DNA of 64,000 bases, taken from Clostridium paridis (lineage in GTDB: Bacteria; Bacillota; Clostridia; Clostridiales; Clostridiaceae). Positions 1 through 7,646 of this stretch are shown piece after piece. Position 1 is the stretch's first letter. Each line of letters starts with the position of its first letter. The position numbers and the translations under genes were made by a program. The stretch lies in the NCBI RefSeq assembly GCF_016765615.1, contig NZ_JAESWA010000019.1, positions 124,001 to 188,000 on the forward strand, read 5' to 3'. The notes under the pieces were generated by a model. That model saw only the letters and a list, made by a program, of their open reading frames with translations, was not told the DNA's origin and did not search any database.

Positions 1-342
1 GAAATTTTATCAAGAGGTATTGAATTAATTCCTGATAACATATATGAAGAGTATACAGTTTTAAAAAGTGATAAATCATTTTTAGAATTTTTAAATAGAG
101 ATAGTAATAAAGGCAAAGGATTAGAATATTTAGCAAATCATTTAGGTATTGCAAGAGAAGAAATAATTTCAGTTGGAGATGCTGAAAATGATATGCATAT
201 GATAGAATTTGCTGGGCTTGGAGTTGCAATGGGAAATGCTTCTGATGATATTAAGAAAATAGCTGATTATATAGCTCCAACAAATGAAGAAGATGGAGTT
301 GCGCATGTAATTGAAACATTTATATTATCAGATAAACAGTAA
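1..342 (+). CDS. Cof-type HAD phosphatase, C-terminal part
   Basis: This is the 3' end of a gene cut by the left edge, open in frame 1 to a TAA at 340-342 (113 codons visible). It carries the HAD motif IV region GDAENDMHMIE followed by GLGVAMGNA and ends with APTNEEDGVAHVIE, the usual C-terminal signature of Cof-type (class IIB cap) hydrolases that dephosphorylate sugar phosphates, flavin or pyridoxal phosphates in the cytoplasm. The visible part aligns without gaps to the C-terminal part of the complete gene starting at 361 and is very similar to it, so the two are tandem paralogues. Only 18 bases separate them, so they are probably co-transcribed. The substrate cannot be told from sequence. 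Confidence 0.9.
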   Translation, partial: EILSRGIELIPDNIYEEYTVLKSDKSFLEFLNRDSNKGKGLEYLANHLGIAREEIISVGDAENDMHMIEFAGLGVAMGNASDDIKKIADYIAPTNEEDGVAHVIETFILSDKQ

Positions 343-360
343 AAGTTAAAGGAGAAGTTT

Positions 361-1164
361 ATGTACAAGTTGATAGCTATAGATATGGATGGAACTCTAT
401 TAAGAGAGGATAAAACTATATCAGATAAAACAAAAAATACAATAAGAAAGGCTAAGGAAAATGGGATAAGGGTAGTACTAGCATCTGGAAGGCCTATAGA
501 GGGATTATATCAATATCTTGAACCTTTGGATTTAATATCTGAAGAGGATTATGTTTTAAGTTATAATGGTTCATTAGTACAAAATACAAAAACAAAAGAA
601 GTGATAATGTCACATTGCTTAAAAGCTAGAGATGGTGATGTTTTATATAACTTGAGTCAAGATATAGGGGTAAATATTCATGGATTTTCAAAAAAGTACG
701 GGATGATAACTCCTAAGGTAAGCAAGTATTCAGAGATTGAAGCTTTAAGAAATAAGTTTGATTTAAAGGTGATGGATTTTAGATTAGTAGAAGATGAGGA
801 TGAATACATTAAGTTCATGATGATAGATGAACCTGATATATTAACTAGAGGAATATCTCTTATTCCAAAAGAATTTTATGATAAGTATACAATATTAAGA
901 AGTGAAGATATTTTTCTAGAGTTTTTAAACAAAGAAAGTAATAAAGGTGTGGGTATAGAGGCATTAGCTAAATATTTAGGAATTTCTAGAGATGAAGTAA
1001 TTTGTGTTGGAGATGCAGAAAATGACAAGCATATGATTGAATATGCAGGGTTAGGAGTAGCGATGGGAAATGCTACAGTAGGGATAAAAGAAATAGCTAA
1101 GTATATAGCGCCAACAAATGAAGAGGATGGCGTAGCTCATGTAATAGAAAAATTTATGCTTTAA
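361..1164 (+). CDS. Cof-type HAD family phosphatase
   Basis: This 267-residue cytoplasmic hydrolase has the haloacid dehalogenase core: motif I IDMDGTLL near residues 7-14 (the first Asp is the nucleophile), motif II SGRP near 43, the conserved Lys before motif IV, and GDAENDKHMIE near 219. The C2B cap lies in the middle, and the length is normal for the Cof/YidA/YwpJ family. Family members remove phosphate from small metabolites, and the exact substrate is not predictable. The start follows an AAAGGAG ribosome binding site. The gene is a tandem duplicate of the truncated gene just upstream and is followed by a strong hairpin terminator. Confidence 0.92.
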   Translation: MYKLIAIDMDGTLLREDKTISDKTKNTIRKAKENGIRVVLASGRPIEGLYQYLEPLDLISEEDYVLSYNGSLVQNTKTKEVIMSHCLKARDGDVLYNLSQDIGVNIHGFSKKYGMITPKVSKYSEIEALRNKFDLKVMDFRLVEDEDEYIKFMMIDEPDILTRGISLIPKEFYDKYTILRSEDIFLEFLNKESNKGVGIEALAKYLGISRDEVICVGDAENDKHMIEYAGLGVAMGNATVGIKEIAKYIAPTNEEDGVAHVIEKFML

Positions 1165-1170
1165 TTTTAG

Positions 1171-1203
1171 GCTCAGAATATTAGGATAATATTCTGAGCT
1201 ATA
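1171..1203 (+). terminator. Rho-independent terminator after HAD genes
   Basis: A perfect 12-bp stem (1171-1182 with 1188-1199) encloses the 5-base loop AGGAT and is followed by an AT-rich, partly T-rich tail. It closes the HAD pair. Confidence 0.8.
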
Positions 1204-1293
1204 TTTATATTTGGAGTAACTAGTAATATTTAGAAAATGATAGCAATATGAAGAAAACCTCTGCTGAATTTAAAATATGAAACATATTAAAGA

Positions 1294-1334
1294 TTGATTT
1301 TACTGTTGAAGAACTGTACTATTTAAATAGTACA
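1294..1334 (+). promoter_or_regulatory. GntR-operon promoter with palindromic operator
   Basis: The -35 box TTGATT (1294-1299) is 17 bases from the -10 box TACTAT (1317-1322). A perfect 20-bp palindrome (1315-1334, half-site TGTACTATTT) covers the -10 box and the expected start of transcription. The position directly upstream of a YtrA-type GntR gene makes it the likely autoregulatory operator. The palindrome and boxes are seen; the binding is inferred. Confidence 0.75.
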
Positions 1335-1348
1335 CTAGTAAACCTGCG

Positions 1349-1720
1349 ATGGAGGTGTTTAAAATAGATTTTGAACTTAATAATAAAGAGCCCATATATC
1401 TTCAAATAATGAATTATATAAAGAGAAGAGTTTTATCTGGAGAATTGAAAAAAGGTGATAGGTTGGAGTCTGTAAGGGATTTGGCCAGCAAACTTAAAGT
1501 AAATCCTAATACAATTCAGAGAGTTTATTCAGAACTTGAAACAGAAGGAATAATATACACTCAAAGAGGGCTAGGTAAATATATTACGGAAGACGTAAAT
1601 ATATTGAAAAAGTTAGAACAAGAAAGTGCAAATGAAGTGTTAGATACTTTTATAAAAAGCATGAAGGAATTAGGTTTCACCAAAACTGAAATAATAGATT
1701 TTATTAATACTAGATATTAA
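1349..1720 (+). CDS. GntR family (YtrA subfamily) transcriptional repressor
   Basis: This short GntR regulator (123 residues) has an N-terminal winged helix-turn-helix of about 70 residues (PIYLQI, then ESVRDLASKLKVNPNTIQR, then EGIIYTQRGLGKYI) and a short C-terminal helix for dimerisation instead of a large ligand domain, which is typical of the YtrA subfamily. Such genes usually sit in front of ABC transporter genes and repress them, as here. The ATG at 1349 has no ribosome binding site; a GGAGG (1351-1355) lies inside the first codons and is well placed for an in-frame ATA at 1364, so the true start may be that non-standard codon. The operator palindrome lies directly upstream. Confidence 0.88.
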   Translation: MEVFKIDFELNNKEPIYLQIMNYIKRRVLSGELKKGDRLESVRDLASKLKVNPNTIQRVYSELETEGIIYTQRGLGKYITEDVNILKKLEQESANEVLDTFIKSMKELGFTKTEIIDFINTRY

Positions 1721-1734
1721 GGGGGGAGTAGTCA

Positions 1735-2433
1735 GTGGAGATTTTATTAGAGGTTAAGAATGTTAAGAAATCTTTTGGTCAAAAAATTATACTTGATGGA
1801 GTTGAATTTACATTAGAAAAGGGTAAGGTGCTAGGAATACTAGGACCAAATGGAAGTGGGAAAACTACACTTTTAAATTTAATACAAAGTTTTTTAAAGC
1901 CAACTGAAGGAGAAATATATATAGATGGAAAAACTGCAGGAATAGAGACTAAGGGTAAGGTTTCTATGTTGCAAGATAAAAATATATTTAGTTGGTGGAT
2001 GAAGGTTAGAGATGGAATTGAATTTTATAAAGAATTTTTTGGGGACTTTGATGAGGAGAAGGCACGTAATTTATTAGATAGATTTAAAATAGACAGAAAT
2101 CAAAGAATAAAGTCATTATCTAAGGGAACATACGAAAAATTTGCAATTATCCTAGCTTTAAGCAGAAATGCAAAGCTTTTTATATTAGATGAACCTTTAT
2201 CAGGGATAGATCCGTTAGATAGAGAAGAGGTTACTGATATTATAATAGATAATTTAAACGAAGAATCATCAATGATAGTAACGACGCATCTTGTAGCAGA
2301 ACTTGAAAGAATATTTGATGAAGTAGCTTTTGTTAAGGATCGAAAGATATTTTTAAAAGGAGATTCAGAAATTTTAAGAGAGGAAAGAAATAGTTCTCTT
2401 GAGGAAATTTATAGGGAAATTTATAAGAGGTGA
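1735..2433 (+). CDS. ABC transporter ATP-binding protein
   Basis: This 232-residue cytoplasmic ATPase has Walker A GPNGSGKTT near residue 38, a signature region LSKGTYEKF (a loose version of LSGGQ) near 128, Walker B LFILDEPLSGID near 150 and a switch His in TTHLV. It belongs to the single-domain ATPases that partner ABC-2-like permeases in YtrA-type operons, probably for export of an antibiotic, peptide or lipid-like compound. The start is GTG at 1735, behind a GGGGGGAG site and 14 bases after the GntR gene. Its end lies 4 bases before the permease gene. The weak signature motif is worth noting but the other motifs are intact. Confidence 0.9.
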   Translation: MEILLEVKNVKKSFGQKIILDGVEFTLEKGKVLGILGPNGSGKTTLLNLIQSFLKPTEGEIYIDGKTAGIETKGKVSMLQDKNIFSWWMKVRDGIEFYKEFFGDFDEEKARNLLDRFKIDRNQRIKSLSKGTYEKFAIILALSRNAKLFILDEPLSGIDPLDREEVTDIIIDNLNEESSMIVTTHLVAELERIFDEVAFVKDRKIFLKGDSEILREERNSSLEEIYREIYKR

Positions 2434-2437
2434 AGCT

Positions 2438-3187
2438 ATGAGAAATATATTAAAATTTGCATATAAAGAATTGAAAGTGTTTTATATAATCGAGATATTT
2501 TTATTTATAGTAATAAGCCTGGTAGCAGTGTTCTATAATAAGAATATTCTAGTGTTTAATCCTTTAAGAGGAGGACATGAATTTATATTTAATATTATAA
2601 AAAGGTATACTGAATTAATATTATATATTAATTTAATAGTTAGTGTAATAATGCTGCAAAAGCAATTAACCAGCCCTAGGGGTAGATTATTATTTTTATC
2701 TAATATATCGGGAAAGAAATTTTTTGGTTCACATATAATTGGATTTATGTTAATACAAGCACTTTTTAGTGTTGTGGGGTTTGGGCTTATATTAGTAGCT
2801 TCAAGATTTAAAGAAGTATTTTCAAATGAATTATTTTCAAATGAATTATTTTTAGATTTTCATAATATTTTTATGCTGAATTTTAATACTGTAGCAATAT
2901 ATATCATCATTTTATTTGTTACAACACTAGTAAGAAGTAGCATTAGCAATTATGCAATCGCATCAATAGTAGTCATAGTAGTAAATATATTAGTAACATT
3001 AATGTTTTTATTTATTAATTATGCATACCCGGCAATTTTTTTGCCAGCTGGTACAATACAGTTTTATGTAAATAAAATGTTTAGGATCGTAATAAATATT
3101 CCGATAATTTTAATACAGTGCATCTTAGCAGTAGCACTATTCTTTAGAGCTACTAAAGTATTAGAAAATAAATTGGATATAGTATAA
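2438..3187 (+). CDS. ABC-2-like membrane permease subunit
   Basis: This hydrophobic 249-residue protein has about six predicted membrane segments (near residues 15-35, 60-80, 105-125, 150-170, 180-205 and 220-240). No sequence motif identifies it, but its place directly after a GntR regulator and a lone ABC ATPase indicates the membrane partner of that ATPase. A longer open frame begins at a TTG at 2399, but the ATG at 2438 has the better site (GAGGTGA overlapping the ATPase stop codon) and is preferred. A 15-base direct repeat gives the tandem FSNEL-FSNEL near residues 125-135. The gene ends the operon and is followed by a strong terminator. Confidence 0.8.
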   Translation: MRNILKFAYKELKVFYIIEIFLFIVISLVAVFYNKNILVFNPLRGGHEFIFNIIKRYTELILYINLIVSVIMLQKQLTSPRGRLLFLSNISGKKFFGSHIIGFMLIQALFSVVGFGLILVASRFKEVFSNELFSNELFLDFHNIFMLNFNTVAIYIIILFVTTLVRSSISNYAIASIVVIVVNILVTLMFLFINYAYPAIFLPAGTIQFYVNKMFRIVINIPIILIQCILAVALFFRATKVLENKLDIV

Positions 3188-3200
3188 GATTATACTCAAC

Positions 3201-3252
3201 AAAATAAGGTACTCTAGAACTTTTATAGGTTCTGGTGTACTTTATTTTATTC
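3201..3252 (+). terminator. Rho-independent terminator of the GntR-ABC operon
   Basis: A 20-bp stem (3201-3220 with 3229-3248, one mismatch and two G-T pairs) encloses an 8-base loop and runs into a T-rich tail. Confidence 0.85.
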
Positions 3253-3330
3253 TTCTACAAAAATGGGCTATAATTATAATGTGGTTTATAGTTAAAACAC
3301 TTGTTAGAAATTACTTTAGGAGTTGTAATA

Positions 3331-6300
3331 ATGAATATAAAAAGCGCACTTTATGAAGTGTTAGATAGATGTTCAGATATAGATATTTCAAAAGCTAAAA
3401 ATGTTTATAATCAAGGCTGCATATTAAGTGGAGAGTACAAACAAAATGAAGGGCTTTACATAATAAAAGGTGATGTATTATCTCAAGATCTTATTAATAC
3501 CTATTATAGTTCAGTGATAATAAGTGAAAAAAATGCTGAGCTTGAGCAAACTTATTGTAGTTGTGAAGATTATGAAAAGAGTTCAGTGAGAAGAGTAAAT
3601 TATAGATGTAAGCATATAAATGCTCTTCTATTATATCTATTGAATCAAGATCAAGAAACAGTAAAGACTTCAGAAATCCACAGTTCGAAAAGAATAGAAG
3701 ATGAAGAAAAGATGCTAATGGATTTCTTTAAGATGCAGAGACAAGGATTATATAAGCAAAAAATAATGCTTGAAACATATATAGAAATTGAAGGATGGTA
3801 TTTCAATATACATTTCAAAATAGGAAATAACAAGCTGTATGTTGTAAAAGGGTTAAGAGAATTTCTAGAGGCATATAGAAGCAAAGGCGTTGTTGAATTC
3901 GGTAAAGAATTTGTTTTCCAAGGAAATAAGCATACTTTTAATAAGGAAGATAAAAATCTTATAAAATATTTAATTACACAAATGGCTATGGAGGATTTTT
4001 TGAGAGGAAGCTTCTCTTTATATAATAAAAGTATAATAAAAGGTAAGGCGATGACTCTACCTATAGATAAGCTTAGAGAAACTCTATCCATTATGGGAAA
4101 TCATAAAATATTTCTTAAGATAGGCTTTGAAGATATAGGAGAAGTGAAAGTTGTAAAAGAAAACTTACCTATTAGCTATAGTATAAGAGAAGAGGGAAAC
4201 CATATATTTCTTACACAAGAAGAAGGGTATATATCATTAAATAAAACAAAGGATGTATTTTTAAATGAATCCAAGGTTTATTTGCCATCAGAAGAACAAG
4301 TAGAAGTGTATGGAAGTATATATGAAAAGTTAGGGAAAGAAAAAATTATTAACAGTAAGTTTAAGAATCAAGTACTAGGTAATTTACTTCCCATAATAGA
4401 ACGCGTAACCTCTGATATAAGTTTAGATAAAAATATGAGGGAGAGCTTTATTAATGAACCTCTTAAGGTGGATTTTTATTTAGATAGAGAAAAAGATATA
4501 ACTATGGAAATGCTATTTAGGTATGGTGAAGAAATAATAAATCCTTTAGATGAACCAGAGGACTTTGGGGACAAATTTATAACTAGAGAATCTGCTAAAG
4601 AGAAAGAAATTTTAGATGTAATTGAGATGCTTAACTTTGCTATAGGAGCAAGAAAGTTTGTGCTTAAAGGTGGGGAAGCAGGGGAGTTCTATTTTTTAAG
4701 AGACGGAGTTCAGAAGCTTATAACATTAGGAAATATATATTATTCAGATAGAGTTAAAAAAGAAAAAGTAGTAAAAGAAATTAAGATAAATGCGTTGATG
4801 AGAGAAGAAAGGGATTATTTTACTTTCCAATATGACATAGATGAGCTTTCTCCAGAAGATGCGAGAGAAATTATATACTCAATAAATAGGAATAAAAAAT
4901 ATCATAAGATAAAAGGTGGAGCTTTTATTGATTTGGATAACGAAGAATTGAAAAAGCTTCATAGATTTATTGAGAGTGTAACTTCAGGAGATGAAATAGA
5001 AAATGAAATAAATATACCTAAAAATAAGGCATTGGTAATTGAGTCCTTAGCAAATGAAGAGAGAGCAACATTCATAAATGGCTTAGAATGCATAAATGAA
5101 ATGAAGAAAAGAATTCACTCATTAGAAAACTTTAAAGTTGATGTTCCTAAAGAGTTAAGAGGAGAATTAAGAGAGTATCAAAAAATAGGGTATAGTTGGA
5201 TGAAGTCCTTAGACTATCTAGGCTTTGGCGGTATATTAGGAGATGAGATGGGGCTTGGAAAGACACTTCAGGCTATTACTTTTATATTGTCTAATAAGGG
5301 CAAAAAGACACTTATTGTAGCACCAACTTCTTTGGTTTATAACTGGTTAGAAGAATTTAATAAATTTGCACCATCCTTAAAGGTGGAAGTTATGGCTGGA
5401 ACTCAAACTCAAAGAAATAAAACATTTAGCAAGTTAGATGAAATAGATGTTTTGATAACTTCTTATGGAGTGTTAAAAAGAGATGAAGAATTATATAAAA
5501 AGGTTTCTTTAGATTATTTGATAATTGATGAGGCTCAGAATATTAAAAATTCCTCATCACAAAATGCAGAAACCGTTAAAAGCTTAAATGCAGCAAGGAG
5601 ATTTGCGCTAACTGGGACTCCGTTAGAGAATTCTTTAGTTGAGTTATGGTCAATATTTGATTTCTTAATGCCTGGATATTTATATGGTGAAAAGAAATTT
5701 AAAAGAATATTTGAAAAGCAGGAAGAAGGTATAAATAACCTATCTTTATTTATCAAGCCATTTATTTTAAGAAGGTTAAAAAGGGATGTAATATTAGAAT
5801 TGCCAGATAAAATTGAGAAAAATATCTTAATAGATATGGAAAGAAAGCAGGAGAAGATATATAAAGCTTATGCAGATTATGCTAAGGAAATGATTAGAGA
5901 AGAGCTTAGCAAATCGGGAGTAAATATTAAGGTGTTAGCTTATCTTACAAAATTAAGGCAGTTATCCCTAGATCCTGCATTGGTTGTGGATAACTACAAT
6001 GAACAAAGTGGAAAATTGGGGGCATTTTTAGAAATCCTTAATCAAAGTATAGAGGAAGGACATAAGGTTCTAGTCTTTTCACAATTTACAACTATGCTAA
6101 AGAAAATAAGTGAATTATTAAAATCAAACAAAATAGAACATTTTTATTTAGATGGAGCTACAAAGGCTCAAGATAGAATTAAAATGGTTAATTTATTTAA
6201 CGTGGATGAAACTAAAGTATTTTTAATATCATTAAAGGCAGGAGGGACTGGACTTAACCTAACTGGAGCAGATGTGGTTATTCATTTCGATCCATGGTGG

Positions 6301-6525
6301 AATCCTGCTGTAGAAGATCAAGCAACAGATAGAGCTCATAGATTTGGACAAAAAAATGTAGTAGAAGTAATAAAGCTTATAGCAAAAGGCTCAGTAGAAG
6401 AAAAGATTATAAAGTTACAGGAAAGTAAGAAAGAATTAATTAACATGGTTTTAGAAAATGGGTTAGACTCAGGAGAAATATTAAAGGGCTTAAAAGAAGA
6501 AGAATTATTAAAGCTGTTTGGCTAA
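3331..6525 (+). CDS. SNF2 family helicase with SWIM zinc finger
   Basis: This 1064-residue protein of the bacterial Swi2/Snf2 ATPase group remodels or translocates on double-stranded DNA or nucleoprotein. An N-terminal SWIM zinc finger has the pattern CxC...CxH (Cys76, Cys78, Cys93, His95). A long SNF2-associated middle region follows, then the helicase core: GDEMGLGKT near 636, the DEAQ box near 732, LTGTPLEN near 760, and DRAHRFGQ (motif VI) near 1000. Length and order match the clostridial HepA-like SNF2 family; the exact role, probably in DNA repair or transcription recycling, is unknown. A longer frame starts at TTG 3301, but ATG 3331 has a properly spaced AGGAG. It stands alone between two terminators. 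Confidence 0.93.
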   Translation: MNIKSALYEVLDRCSDIDISKAKNVYNQGCILSGEYKQNEGLYIIKGDVLSQDLINTYYSSVIISEKNAELEQTYCSCEDYEKSSVRRVNYRCKHINALLLYLLNQDQETVKTSEIHSSKRIEDEEKMLMDFFKMQRQGLYKQKIMLETYIEIEGWYFNIHFKIGNNKLYVVKGLREFLEAYRSKGVVEFGKEFVFQGNKHTFNKEDKNLIKYLITQMAMEDFLRGSFSLYNKSIIKGKAMTLPIDKLRETLSIMGNHKIFLKIGFEDIGEVKVVKENLPISYSIREEGNHIFLTQEEGYISLNKTKDVFLNESKVYLPSEEQVEVYGSIYEKLGKEKIINSKFKNQVLGNLLPIIERVTSDISLDKNMRESFINEPLKVDFYLDREKDITMEMLFRYGEEIINPLDEPEDFGDKFITRESAKEKEILDVIEMLNFAIGARKFVLKGGEAGEFYFLRDGVQKLITLGNIYYSDRVKKEKVVKEIKINALMREERDYFTFQYDIDELSPEDAREIIYSINRNKKYHKIKGGAFIDLDNEELKKLHRFIESVTSGDEIENEINIPKNKALVIESLANEERATFINGLECINEMKKRIHSLENFKVDVPKELRGELREYQKIGYSWMKSLDYLGFGGILGDEMGLGKTLQAITFILSNKGKKTLIVAPTSLVYNWLEEFNKFAPSLKVEVMAGTQTQRNKTFSKLDEIDVLITSYGVLKRDEELYKKVSLDYLIIDEAQNIKNSSSQNAETVKSLNAARRFALTGTPLENSLVELWSIFDFLMPGYLYGEKKFKRIFEKQEEGINNLSLFIKPFILRRLKRDVILELPDKIEKNILIDMERKQEKIYKAYADYAKEMIREELSKSGVNIKVLAYLTKLRQLSLDPALVVDNYNEQSGKLGAFLEILNQSIEEGHKVLVFSQFTTMLKKISELLKSNKIEHFYLDGATKAQDRIKMVNLFNVDETKVFLISLKAGGTGLNLTGADVVIHFDPWWNPAVEDQATDRAHRFGQKNVVEVIKLIAKGSVEEKIIKLQESKKELINMVLENGLDSGEILKGLKEEELLKLFG

Positions 6526-6544
6526 TTATTTAATATGATGATTG

Positions 6545-6587
6545 AAAATGGAGTACTGAATTATATATTCAATACTCCATTTTTGTG
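6545..6587 (+). terminator. Rho-independent terminator of the SNF2 gene
   Basis: A 16-bp stem (6545-6560 with 6568-6583, one mismatch) encloses a 7-base loop, with the T-rich arm at its 3' side. Confidence 0.85.
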
Positions 6588-6654
6588 TAAACTATAGGAA
6601 TAATCCATAAGAAAACAAGAAGTATATAACAATATATTAGAAATAATATAATTT

Positions 6655-6683
6655 TTGACAGTTATGGGTGTTGAAGGTAAAAT
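6655..6683 (+). promoter_or_regulatory. Sigma-A promoter of the lipoprotein gene
   Basis: A consensus TTGACA (6655-6660) is 17 bases from TAAAAT (6678-6683), and the gene start lies 35 bases further on. Confidence 0.8.
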
Positions 6684-6718
6684 AAGTGTAGATCTTCAAT
6701 AAAGGTAGAGGTATAAAA

Positions 6719-7456
6719 ATGAGTAAAAGAATAATGGCTGGTATAATAGCGGGAATATTAATGCTAGGGATTGCAGGATGCTCGAATAAGAGTAAAGGTG
6801 ATGATAAAACAAAGACAGAGGACACATCAGCAAAAGTAGAGAATGCGGCTGATGGACAAGGGCAAAAGACATCACAGAAACAATTAGATAGACAAAACAT
6901 TTGGGAAATAATAAGAACTAAAGAAGATTTATATAAATTTGGAAGAGATCATATTGATAAATTTAAACAGGTATTTGCCAAATATAACGTATCAAGTAAC
7001 ATGGATACAGGTGCCGAGTTTCATCCAGATAAAAGAGATGCATCTTTTGGAGAAATTAATATGGTTATGACTAATAAAATAGAAATAAATGATGGCGCAC
7101 AGAATAAATATGAAAATATTAATTTCAATATGGGAACAAGTCCAGAGACTAAAAAGGGTGGAATGGCACTTGAAATACTGGTGACAGTTCCTATAGATAG
7201 AGTGTTTAAATTAGAAGAATATCAGATGCTAAAAGATATGATATTAGCAATGTATGATGGAAAGTATGACTTTAAGAAGAATGACTTAGATAAATGGGTG
7301 AATGACACAATAAAAGCCGAAGAGCAAGATCCCCTAGGGGGAAAGTACAGATCAAATGGTTTTTTCTCAGAGCACGTAGGAGTATTTTTTGATAAGGCTG
7401 GAGGAACAATGAATATAGCATATACAATATCAAAAATGGAAATTCCAGTGCAGTAG
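6719..7456 (+). CDS. Predicted lipoprotein of unknown function
   Basis: This 245-residue protein begins with a lipoprotein signal peptide: a positively charged start, a hydrophobic stretch and a lipobox GIAGC with Cys21 as the lipidated residue, so it should be anchored on the outer face of the membrane. A Lys/Asp/Glu-rich linker (residues 24-60) follows, then a soluble domain that I do not recognise. It has its own near-consensus promoter and its own terminator, so it is monocistronic. The neighbours (SNF2 helicase, topoisomerase III) give no functional hint. Confidence 0.8.
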   Translation: MSKRIMAGIIAGILMLGIAGCSNKSKGDDKTKTEDTSAKVENAADGQGQKTSQKQLDRQNIWEIIRTKEDLYKFGRDHIDKFKQVFAKYNVSSNMDTGAEFHPDKRDASFGEINMVMTNKIEINDGAQNKYENINFNMGTSPETKKGGMALEILVTVPIDRVFKLEEYQMLKDMILAMYDGKYDFKKNDLDKWVNDTIKAEEQDPLGGKYRSNGFFSEHVGVFFDKAGGTMNIAYTISKMEIPVQ

Positions 7457-7530
7457 TAGATATAGAGTGTTGAATTGAGGAGGTATATTAGAATTTTAGC
7501 AATAATGTTTAATTGTATATAATTTTTAGG

Positions 7531-7574
7531 AATCTTCTTATATTTATAGTAATATAAGAAGATTTATTTTATTT
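7531..7574 (+). terminator. Rho-independent terminator of the lipoprotein gene
   Basis: A perfect 13-bp stem (7531-7543 with 7552-7564) with an 8-base loop is followed by a T-rich tail. A possible -10 box TATAAT for topB lies just after it at 7583-7588, without a clear -35 box. Confidence 0.85.
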
Positions 7575-7646
7575 AATTAGTGTATAATAAAATGAGTTTT
7601 TAAAAATCTCTTATTTAAAGAGGAGATAAGTGAAAGGAAATAATAT

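Noticed and set aside
2820-2855. 15-base tandem duplication in the ABC permease gene
   Set aside because: It keeps the frame and only repeats five residues; a simple slippage product.
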